Below are positions 6,759 to 13,209 of a stretch of DNA of 18,477 nt, piece after piece. Numbering within the stretch: the stretch's first letter is position 1; each line of letters begins with the position of its first letter. Made by a program: the position numbers and the translations under genes. The stretch spans positions 1 to 18,477 of the forward strand of contig QFOV01000035.1 in NCBI GenBank assembly GCA_003248565.1, read 5' to 3'. The notes beneath the pieces are model-generated. The model was not told the origin of the DNA, made no database searches, and saw only the letters and a list, made by a program, of their open reading frames with translations. Source of the stretch: Stenotrophomonas sp. (GTDB lineage: Bacteria > Pseudomonadota > Gammaproteobacteria > Xanthomonadales > Xanthomonadaceae).

Positions 6759-8300
6759 CTATCGCGAGCCCAGCACGAGGAAGTACTTCCCATCCTTCCC
6801 GGAGCCAACCCGTAGGCAAGCTTCGTCCTCCTTCCGATCCATCGCGTAATCCCGATCCAGCGCCAGATGCCGGAACACCACGCCGATATCAGCAGAGGAC
6901 GTTACGATCCACGGCGATTGGCAACTGTTGCCGTCGCCACTTGCCATGATGGCCTGCAACAGTCCGTCAAACCCGAAGCGCACAGCCGCGTCATCGCCAG
7001 CAAGACTCTCCAGCGCATTCAAATGCAAGGGATACCGCTCCAGAAAGTCCTGGTAAAGCTGCAGGCGCACACCAGCTGAGCCGCCCGCCCCGTCCAACGC
7101 AGCAAGTTGCCTGCGCAGTTCGAGATAGGCCTCGGCCGCTGCCAGCTCGTCGGCCCCGGTGATTGGCGAATCGCCTTCGGCCGGTTTCGGCCCGAGGTTG
7201 CGCTGCAACCATTCTCCGTAATACAGATGGGCGAACTCAGTACCTGCAAGACCGTGATCACGGCCGATGAATCGCGCCAACAACTTCGGGTAAAACGTTG
7301 CCTGCTCAGGCTCCAGCACCGCATCCGCGCGCACGCCTGCGACGCTCGCCATCATCTCCGGTCCTGCCGCAGCGCCACGTTCCCACAACTGGCGCTCCGT
7401 GCGATAACTCATCGGCGCTGCAAGGTCGTCACCCGTGCTTCCATAGCGCCGGACCAGCAACATCACGTCAGTCCCGGCGAGATGCCTATAGCCGTCAACC
7501 GCCAGGACATCGCTGTTCCAATCGGATGCAGCGTTCCCCCGACCATCCAACGCCACCTCGCGGAACAGCAGGCAACGATTACCAGGCAGCCAGCTGTTCG
7601 CGCATGCAGCCGATGCCTCCTTGATCTGCAGCAGTCGTTCCGCCCCCTGCAGACCGTAGCGCGCGCCCTGCACGAGCGCCGTCCCTTCGAAACGCAGTAC
7701 GCCACCAAATGCGTCGCCAAGCTCCAGTTGCGGTCGGTCCTTCTTCGCCGGCTCAACGCGCATGCGTAGCGCATGCCCGCCGGACAACATCTGCAGCAGG
7801 CGCAGCTCAGCGGTGTAGGCCGGCTTTTGACAAGTCAATGCAGGCGTGCGCTCATGCGGCTGCCTGCGCAGATTCAACTGCCAGGCCACCTCGCGCTGCG
7901 GATCAGCGCCTTGCACCTGATAGCGCCGCAGCACCACCTCGCCATCCACCTGCCGCTTGCACAGCTCGCTATGCAGCAGCAGAGACGGTTCCGCTGATGG
8001 GCTTTTTACCTCGACACCGAATTGCAGCTGCGGTGCATCTGCCCCCTCGCCGAACCAGGCTCGCGGCATTCCATCCTTGTCCACAGCAGTGAGCAAACGC
8101 CAGCGGTACAGCGGAAGCAGCTGTTGATAGCGCTGGGCGGTCTGGCGTGCTGTGGATTCGTCGGGGTGCGTTGGAGGCGGGGCCAGTGCAGCCCGCATCG
8201 AGGCTGGCTGTTGTCCAATCGCCAGTGCGGGCAATGCAACTGCAGCAAGTGCAATCGCCGAGCAGATGCCAGGCAAGTGGCGAAGACGAATCCCGGTCAT
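6759..8300 (-). CDS. Exported protein with DUF4919-like C-terminal region
   Basis: The protein has 513 residues from the ATG at 8300, which has GGGAG nine bases upstream. The frame is open to 8369, but that part reads through a hairpin. Residues 1-27 are an export signal ending ALPALA. Residues 35-320 are soluble and carry Cys pairs (SELCKRQ, LTCQKP, ACANSW, GNRCLL), which suits a periplasmic fold with disulphides. The last 180 residues carry TFYPKLLARF (about 335-344), HLYYGEW (358-364), an ERYPLHLNALESLAG helix and SGDG plus WIVTS (454-467). These resemble the DUF4919 family as I recall it; that assignment is moderate. No catalytic motif is visible. It lies downstream of the Ivy-like lipoprotein gene and may share its transcript, though a strong hairpin sits between them. 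Confidence 0.75.
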   Translation of the reverse strand: MTGIRLRHLPGICSAIALAAVALPALAIGQQPASMRAALAPPPTHPDESTARQTAQRYQQLLPLYRWRLLTAVDKDGMPRAWFGEGADAPQLQFGVEVKSPSAEPSLLLHSELCKRQVDGEVVLRRYQVQGADPQREVAWQLNLRRQPHERTPALTCQKPAYTAELRLLQMLSGGHALRMRVEPAKKDRPQLELGDAFGGVLRFEGTALVQGARYGLQGAERLLQIKEASAACANSWLPGNRCLLFREVALDGRGNAASDWNSDVLAVDGYRHLAGTDVMLLVRRYGSTGDDLAAPMSYRTERQLWERGAAAGPEMMASVAGVRADAVLEPEQATFYPKLLARFIGRDHGLAGTEFAHLYYGEWLQRNLGPKPAEGDSPITGADELAAAEAYLELRRQLAALDGAGGSAGVRLQLYQDFLERYPLHLNALESLAGDDAAVRFGFDGLLQAIMASGDGNSCQSPWIVTSSADIGVVFRHLALDRDYAMDRKEDEACLRVGSGKDGKYFLVLGSR

Positions 8301-8318
8301 TCCACATCTCCCTATGCA

Positions 8319-8345
8319 GCTCTGGACTGTCGCACAGTCCAGAGC
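8319..8345 (-). terminator. Perfect 12-bp stem, 3-nt loop hairpin between two minus-strand genes
   Basis: GCTCTGGACTGT (8319-8330), loop CGC, then the exact reverse complement (8334-8345). Nothing like a T-run follows in either direction, so an intrinsic terminator in the strict sense is unlikely. It ends 18 bp before the ATG of the gene starting at 8300, very close to its GGGAG site. It could be an RNA processing or stability element, an attenuator, or a protein-binding palindrome. The hairpin itself is certain; the class label is a placeholder. Confidence 0.5.
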
Positions 8346-8412
8346 GTCCTCAACATCCGGCTCAGTCAATCAACCCTGCTATCGGACTTCAGCGCTGCTA
8401 CCGCAGCCGAGC

Positions 8413-9087
8413 TCAAAGCTCTTCGTCGCAGGGTTCATCACTTAGCAGCGCAGGATCCACCGGCTTGGCTTCATCGATAAGCGCACGCTGCTCAGCCGTC
8501 GGATTGCCCAACCACCACACCTTGCAGCGCGATACCAGACGGCCAACCATCCTGGCGTGCTGGGGCTGGTAAAGCATCGCCAGCTGCTGCGTGTCGCACT
8601 GGTGCGCCTGGCAGGCCGTGTAGAACCACCATGTTTCGTTTCCCAACACCTTGGGTACGCCCGGTGCGCTGGGGCCACTGAGCAGCCGGTCGCGCTGCGG
8701 TGGGACATGCGGATCGGCCATGTCTCCCTCAGCCGCCTCTTTCAGCAGCTCGTCGAATGCGGCGGTGACCTTGGGATCAGCACGGCCGCAGTTGTCCACG
8801 GTGTTGCCGCCCACCAGGGTGAAGAAATACGTCGCCAGTGGATCTTCCTCACAGCTGGGTTCGTAGTCGAACGCGGCTGGCGTGGGCGCATCGCCCTCCG
8901 GGTCGCCCTCTTCATAGGGCGAGGATTCGGTGTCCTCGATCTCGGCGACCGGATCCGCACTTGCCTTGGCCGGCAACTCGGCCGCCGGAACTGCGCTGGC
9001 GACGCCCTCCGCATCACCCGCCGGCACCTGCTTGCAGCCCAGCAGCAGACCTACAAGCAGCGACACTCCAAAAATACGGACTTTCAT
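8413..9087 (-). CDS. ivy: Lipoprotein with an Ivy-type lysozyme-inhibitor domain
   Basis: The protein has 224 residues; the ATG at 9087 is preceded by AGGTG. The lipobox LLLGC gives an acylated Cys18, so the protein is anchored to a membrane, probably the outer one. Residues 20-75 are a low-complexity Ala/Pro/Glu/Asp linker (for example DTESSPYEEGDPEGD). The C-terminal domain (about 80-210) contains TWWFYTACQAHQCDTQQLAM at 152-171. The C-x-x-H-x-C loop (Cys159, His162, Cys164) corresponds to the loop of Ivy, the inhibitor of vertebrate lysozyme, whose histidine enters the lysozyme active site; the following MLYQPQHARMVG strand region also matches Ivy. It would protect peptidoglycan from lysozyme in the periplasm. 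Ivy is normally a shorter soluble periplasmic protein, so the lipid anchor and acidic linker are unusual. The family call rests on the loop and its flanks. Confidence 0.72.
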   Translation of the reverse strand: MKVRIFGVSLLVGLLLGCKQVPAGDAEGVASAVPAAELPAKASADPVAEIEDTESSPYEEGDPEGDAPTPAAFDYEPSCEEDPLATYFFTLVGGNTVDNCGRADPKVTAAFDELLKEAAEGDMADPHVPPQRDRLLSGPSAPGVPKVLGNETWWFYTACQAHQCDTQQLAMLYQPQHARMVGRLVSRCKVWWLGNPTAEQRALIDEAKPVDPALLSDEPCDEEL

Positions 9088-9109
9088 TTTTCACCTGGGG
9101 TAATCAGTA

Positions 9110-9142
9110 CATTGCATCCATGTAGTTCCCGGTCATGCAATG
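9110..9142. promoter_or_regulatory. Inverted repeat in the Ivy-like / SnoaL-like divergent region
   Basis: CATTGCAT (9110-9117) and ATGCAATG (9135-9142) are perfect 8-bp inverted arms with a 17-bp spacer. The near arm is 23 bp upstream of the ATG of the Ivy-like lipoprotein gene, so a bound protein would cover its promoter or leader. For the divergent SnoaL-like gene, a -35-like TTGACT lies at 9176-9181. The regulator is unknown. Confidence 0.35.
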
Positions 9143-9290
9143 GGAATCGACCGATTGTAGCTTCTGGGTCAGGGAATTGACTGTTTGCGCCCGCAAGCAC
9201 ACCGATACCGGGAGAAGCGAAAGACCTGAATTCGCCCCCGCACTGGCTTCACACACCTCGAACCAGCGGCGGCTCATGCTTTCTCCGCCT

Positions 9291-9310
9291 CCAGCCAGGC
9301 GGCTGGCTTT
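9291..9310 (+). other. Small hairpin with short T-run in the leader of the SnoaL-like gene
   Basis: CCAGCC-AGGC-GGCTGG followed by CTTTT lies 65 bp before the ATG at 9375. The stem is only 6 bp and the T-run 4, so an attenuator is possible but weak. Confidence 0.2.
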
Positions 9311-9374
9311 TGCGGCAAAGGCTGGAACACCACGAACGTCGTCACCCCAGCGCACACCTTGCAGGAGCCGTTCA

Positions 9375-9956
9375 ATGAATGCCATGAAACGTGTCGCTTT
9401 CGCTGCTTCCGTAGTACTCACCACGGTTGGCGTCGCATCTGCAGCCGGGCAACCGATCGACAGTTGGCCGGCCAGCAAGGTGGGCGCAGCAACTCCCGCC
9501 GTACAGGGAATGCCGTCAGCCCTGGCCAGGAACCTTGCGACCTTTGATGACCTGGATTTCCGCGTCTACACGAAGCAGCAATGGGATGACCTGCACCTGA
9601 GCCATGCCAAGGACATCGTCGTGCACTATCCCGACGGCCACACCACCACCGGTTTGCCCGACCACATCAAGGAACTGGACTTCATGTGGACCTTCGCGCC
9701 CGACAACCGGATTACCGAGCATCCGGTGCGTTTCGGCTCAGCGAACGCCGAGTGGACGGCGGTTGCGGGTTTCATCGAAGGCACCTTCAGCAAACCCATG
9801 GTGCTTGCCGATGGCACCGTGATCAAGCCGACCAACAAGACCTACCGGCTGCCGATGGTCACCATTGGACATTGGAACGAGGAGGGACAGATGACGGAGG
9901 AGTTCCTGTACTGGGACAACGCCGCTTTCATGAAGCAGATTGGTGTTGGCAACTGA
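9375..9956 (+). CDS. Secreted SnoaL-like (NTF2-fold) protein
   Basis: The protein has 193 residues. The ATG at 9375 is chosen because GCAGGAG lies about eight bases upstream; a second ATG three codons on is less well placed, and the open frame back to 9135 is not protein-like. Residues 1-24 are a Sec signal (KRVAFAASVVLTTVGVASA). The mature part resembles the SnoaL-like polyketide-cyclase/ester-cyclase group with an NTF2 fold: helix KQQWDDLHLSHAKDIVVHYP (67-86), GHTTTGLPDHIKELDFMW (88-105), then paired strands with WTAVAGFIEGTFSKP (127-141) and YRLPMVTIGHWNEEGQMTEE (157-176). This fold binds small molecules in a pocket, and many members are of unknown function. An export signal on a SnoaL-like protein suggests periplasmic work. 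It is monocistronic, divergent from the Ivy-like gene and convergent with the MFS gene. Confidence 0.8.
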   Translation: MNAMKRVAFAASVVLTTVGVASAAGQPIDSWPASKVGAATPAVQGMPSALARNLATFDDLDFRVYTKQQWDDLHLSHAKDIVVHYPDGHTTTGLPDHIKELDFMWTFAPDNRITEHPVRFGSANAEWTAVAGFIEGTFSKPMVLADGTVIKPTNKTYRLPMVTIGHWNEEGQMTEEFLYWDNAAFMKQIGVGN

Positions 9957-10008
9957 GGTTGATACCGCTCAGTCCAACATACCGGCTTACACACTGAAGC
10001 TTCACTTA

Positions 10009-10039
10009 TGGCCCGGGACTGCGTCACGCGCCCGGGCCA
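10009..10039. terminator. GC-rich hairpin between convergent genes
   Basis: TGGCCCGGG (10009-10017) and CCCGGGCCA (10031-10039) form a perfect 9-bp stem with a 13-nt loop. It lies between the stop of the SnoaL-like gene (9956) and the stop of the MFS gene (10079). The T-run is absent on the plus side, so it may act with Rho or stabilise 3' ends on both strands. A TGAAGCTTCA palindrome lies next to it at 9995-10004. Confidence 0.5.
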
Positions 10040-10078
10040 CTTCATCCACCTATCGAGTGACGCTGTTCGCTATTGCAG

Positions 10079-11308
10079 CTACTCAGGCATGTAGCGCCGA
10101 GTGGCGAGCCAGAACACTCCAGCAACGCCACAAGTCGCCGCGCCCAGCATGGATACACCACTCCAACCTGCCTGCGCGTACATGGCGGTAGTTGCAATCG
10201 CACCGATCCCGCTACCCACCGCATAGAACAACATGTACAGCCCAACCAACCGGCTATGCGCCTGCGGCTGCTCGCGGAGGATCAGGCTCTGGTTGCTCAC
10301 GTGCAGCGCCTGTCCGCCCAGATCCAGCAGCACGATGCCGAGCGCCAGTGCCCACAATGAGGCAGGCATCAACGATAGCGGCCACCACGCCAGCAGCAGC
10401 ACCAGCAGCGCCATCGCGGTGACGGCCTGGCCTCTCCCGCGATCGACCCATCGGCCTGCTCCAGTCGCGCCCAACGCACCAACAACGCCGACCAGGCCGA
10501 AGGCACCAATTGCCGTGTGCGAATAGCCATAAGGCGGCGCACTCAGCGGCAGCACCAGTGCACTCCAGAAGATGTTGAATGCCGCGAACATAAGCAGTGC
10601 CAGCATTCCCCTGATCTGCAGCACCCGGTCCTGCCGCAACAACTGCAACATCGAGGCGAGCAACTGCGGGTAGCGCATCGTCACTGCGCTCGCCGGTAAA
10701 CGCGGAAGCCTCCGATAGAGAACGCCGGCCAGCAGCAGCATCGCCAGCGCCGCAACGACGTAGACACTGCGCCAGCCACCCAGGTCGGCAACACCGCCAG
10801 CGACCACACGCGCCATCAACAGGCCGATGAACACACCCGCCTGCGCGGCACCGACTACACGTCCACGCTCGTTGTCGCCGGCAGCACTGGCGGCATAGGC
10901 AATCAGGCCCTGCGTCATCGCCGTGCCGAGCAGACCTACCGCCAGCATGCCCAGCAACAACAGCCACGGCGACTGCGCCGAGGCCACCCACAACAACGCG
11001 ACCACCAAGGCCAGCAGCTGGACCAGCATCAGGCGGCGCCGCTCCAACCTGTCGCCCAGTGGCACAAGCAGCAGCAAGGCCAAGGCACTGCCGATCTGGG
11101 TTGCAGTCACTACGCTGCCGACGGCGGCCAGGCTGATGCCCAGCGATGCTGCCAGCAGGTCCAGCAAGGGCTGCGCGTAGTACACATTGGCCACGCACAG
11201 CCCGCTGGCGATCGCGAACAGCCATACCAGGCCTGCGGGCAGCGCATCGCCCGGCAGCTGCGTGGTGGCCTCGCGGTGTTCCAGCGAGCTTTCCAAAGGC
11301 AGATTCAC
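10079..11308 (-). CDS. MFS exporter (DHA1-type, about 12 membrane helices)
   Basis: The protein has 409 residues from a GTG at 11308; the frame reaches an ATG at 11386, but the extra 26 residues overlap the promoter and operator region and look random. The protein is almost wholly hydrophobic with about 12 predicted helices. Helix 1 carries CVANVYYAQPLLDLLAASLG (38-57), typical of a group of bacterial DHA1 drug/metabolite exporters. The loop 2-3 motif A is LGDRLERRRLM (84-94), with a weaker second copy GRWVDRGRGQ in the C-terminal half. It should export a small molecule by proton antiport; the substrate is unknown. It is transcribed divergently from an HxlR-type regulator gene 96 bp away, which suggests local control by that protein. 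Confidence 0.9.
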   Translation of the reverse strand: MNLPLESSLEHREATTQLPGDALPAGLVWLFAIASGLCVANVYYAQPLLDLLAASLGISLAAVGSVVTATQIGSALALLLLVPLGDRLERRRLMLVQLLALVVALLWVASAQSPWLLLLGMLAVGLLGTAMTQGLIAYAASAAGDNERGRVVGAAQAGVFIGLLMARVVAGGVADLGGWRSVYVVAALAMLLLAGVLYRRLPRLPASAVTMRYPQLLASMLQLLRQDRVLQIRGMLALLMFAAFNIFWSALVLPLSAPPYGYSHTAIGAFGLVGVVGALGATGAGRWVDRGRGQAVTAMALLVLLLAWWPLSLMPASLWALALGIVLLDLGGQALHVSNQSLILREQPQAHSRLVGLYMLFYAVGSGIGAIATTAMYAQAGWSGVSMLGAATCGVAGVFWLATRRYMPE

Positions 11309-11322
11309 GACCGATCCAATCC

Positions 11323-11382
11323 AGTTGCAAATAACAACCAAATAGATGCTATCGGACAGTGGTCTTAAAATGCAACTACAAT
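11323..11382. promoter_or_regulatory. Divergent promoter/operator region of MFS and HxlR genes
   Basis: AGTTGCA (11323-11329) and TGCAACT (11371-11377) are perfect inverted arms 41 bp apart. For the HxlR gene, a -10-like TACAAT (11377-11382) with a -35-like CGGACA (11353-11358), 18 bp away, overlaps the right arm. For the MFS gene, a -35-like TTGCAT read leftward over 11369-11374 and a TAGCAT about 18 bp on are possible. The layout suits autoregulation by a dimeric repressor. Confidence 0.4.
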
Positions 11383-11404
11383 GCACGCAACCACAGGAGC
11401 CGCC

Positions 11405-11851
11405 ATGTCCCGCCGCAGCCTCGAATCCGACTCACCGTGCCCGGTAGCCCGCAGCCTCGACCTTGTCGGCGACCGCTGGTCACTGCTCATCCTGCGCGAT
11501 GCATTCGACGGTGTTCACCGCTTCGGCGACTTCCAGCGCGGCCTGGGCGTGGCCCGCAACATCCTCACCGACCGCCTGCGCAAACTCGTGGATGTCGGCA
11601 TCCTGCAGCTGCATGCCGCATCGGATGGCACGGCGTATCAGGAATACGTGCTCACCCCCAAGGGCGAGAGCCTGTTCCCCATCCTCGTCGCCCTGCGCCA
11701 ATGGGGCGAACAGCACCTCTACCAGCGCGGCGAACGGCATTCGCAACTGCTCGACAACCGCACCGGCAAGCCGGTTCCGCTGATGCGGTTGCAGGGTGCT
11801 GACGGAGCGCCGCTGAAGGCGGCGGATACACGGGTGCGCAAGCTGGCCTGA
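11405..11851 (+). CDS. HxlR/MarR-like winged-helix transcriptional regulator
   Basis: The protein has 148 residues. The ATG at 11405 has ACAGGAG at the ideal distance; the in-frame ATG at 11381 overlaps the -10 element. The HxlR signature is clear: CPVARSLDLVGDRWSLLILR (12-31), then FGDFQRGLGVARNILTDRLR (44-63) as the recognition-helix region, and a wing up to YVLTPKG near 85. The N-terminal Cys12 in the conserved place is the position used by redox- or quinone-sensing HxlR members (HypR, YodB type), so thiol-based sensing is possible but unproven. The last 40 residues, including NRTGKPVPLM, form a tail also seen in some family members. The most likely target is the divergent MFS exporter gene; another possible target is the flavin reductase operator in this window. 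Confidence 0.9.
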   Translation: MSRRSLESDSPCPVARSLDLVGDRWSLLILRDAFDGVHRFGDFQRGLGVARNILTDRLRKLVDVGILQLHAASDGTAYQEYVLTPKGESLFPILVALRQWGEQHLYQRGERHSQLLDNRTGKPVPLMRLQGADGAPLKAADTRVRKLA

Positions 11852-12056
11852 TCGCAGGCTGCGCATACGCACAACCCCTGACAAGGCGAACGAGCCAGGG
11901 AATCTCTTGCCGCATGTCGTCGACCGGCCGACGCAGGATGAGCTGTGAGGAGCAGGCACACCAGCCGGACCTGACCTCTCACAAACCGGCCACATCAACA
12001 GCGCAGCTGCGTTCTTCCCACATGGTACGCGGGGAACGTGCTGGCGATAGGACGCC

Positions 12057-13055
12057 CTAGTACGCCGTCCAACCACCGTCCGTTGCCCAGATAGCGCCAG
12101 TAATGTTCGAGGCATCCTGGGACAGCAGATAGAGGATCGTGCTCGCCTGCTCCGCCGGCGTTGCCATGCGATGTCCGGAGTCCGCGTACATCAACAAGCT
12201 CTGCGTCTTGGCAAGGCCCATGTTGGGAAGACCGGCAGATTTCCCCCGCTGCTGCTGCAGCTCCATGACTTTCTTGCTGGCTGCGTCGGTCATCGCGGTT
12301 TTGGTAGCAGCCATGTTGACGGAGTTGACGCGGATCCCATACGCCGCATAGTCCACCGCAGCATTGCGAGTGAGGCCCGTGACCGCATGCTTGCTGGCTA
12401 CATAGGCGGGGTTGCCTGCGAGCCCGGTCAAGCCTGCAATGGAACCGATGTTGACGACGGCACCACCGGCCCCCTGCAACACCATCTGCCGCAGCTCGGA
12501 CCGCATGGAATGAAACATCCCGGTTGCATTGACCTCCATCGTTGTCCGCCAGTATTCGTCGGTCGCCTCGTGGATCGGGGCAAACAACATGGCACGCTGC
12601 GAACCCACATCAACCGGGTCCCCCGGCGGAACAGCGTCCATCACCCCAGCAGCATTCACTGCCGCATCCAACCGCCCAAACGCACGCACTGTCGCCGCCA
12701 CCATCGCATCGCTGTCCGAGCTGCGGCGGACGTCAGTCAGAACGAATGCGGCATTGCCGCCAACGTCCAGAATTTCCTGGACAGTCGCCTTTCCTTCTTT
12801 CTCAAGGACATCGGCGATCATCACATTCGCCCCTTCGCGAGCGGCGCGCATCGCCGTCGCTCGCCCAATGCCGCGTGCGCCACCAGTGATGAGGATGGTC
12901 TTCCCACTGAAGCGTCCCGAAAAATGCGCGGCATCAGACACCGGTACGATGTCACGTCCCACTGTTGCTACGGCATCTTCCTGAGCCGAAGCAGGGACTA
13001 TCGGGCTGAGCAGTACAGCGAACACCGTCGCCGCTACAAACGTTGTCATTTTCAT
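12057..13055 (-). CDS. Exported short-chain dehydrogenase/reductase
   Basis: The protein has 332 residues from the ATG at 13055, which has AGGA six bases upstream. It is a classical SDR: cofactor loop TGGARGIG (57-64), Asp82 after the second strand (favouring NAD over NADP), NAAG (134-137), Asn176, Ser205 in NIGSIAG and the Tyr218-x3-Lys222 pair in YVASK. It ends with GAIWATDGGWTAY. What is odd is the first 24 residues, KMTTFVAATVFAVLLSPIVPASA, a textbook Sec signal. The fold normally works in the cytoplasm with NAD(P), so an exported SDR is unexpected. An extra segment (265-296) before the last helix may shape the substrate site. The gene lies 154 bp downstream of the barrel gene on the same strand. 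The substrate is unknown. Confidence 0.88.
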   Translation of the reverse strand: MKMTTFVAATVFAVLLSPIVPASAQEDAVATVGRDIVPVSDAAHFSGRFSGKTILITGGARGIGRATAMRAAREGANVMIADVLEKEGKATVQEILDVGGNAAFVLTDVRRSSDSDAMVAATVRAFGRLDAAVNAAGVMDAVPPGDPVDVGSQRAMLFAPIHEATDEYWRTTMEVNATGMFHSMRSELRQMVLQGAGGAVVNIGSIAGLTGLAGNPAYVASKHAVTGLTRNAAVDYAAYGIRVNSVNMAATKTAMTDAASKKVMELQQQRGKSAGLPNMGLAKTQSLLMYADSGHRMATPAEQASTILYLLSQDASNITGAIWATDGGWTAY

Positions 13056-13209
13056 TGGCAATCCTCGGATTGAAGTTGATATGCAAAGCTGCCGTCGCCG
13101 TGCACAAGATGCACTCAGGATGGATAGGAAGTCCGGCGATAGGATGGGTGCAATCCCAAAGAAGCAGACCTCCAGCACGGCTCATTCAGCGTTCGATCCG
13201 CCTCCAGGA

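Noticed and set aside
5884..6849. Plus-strand open frame of 321 codons
   Set aside because: It is antisense to the metallopeptidase gene and runs through a REP pair; no protein-like composition.
9958..9975. TTGATACCGCTCAG as a second FNR box
   Set aside because: It lies right after the SnoaL-like stop codon with only 7 of 10 matches and no promoter downstream in a useful position.
11918..11933. Hairpin CGTCG-ACCGGC-CGACG as terminator between the HxlR and SDR genes
   Set aside because: A 5-bp stem with no T-run is expected often by chance in GC-rich DNA.
12171..13073. Plus-strand open frame of 300 codons
   Set aside because: It is the antisense shadow of the SDR gene, rich in His/Arg/Cys, without any motif.
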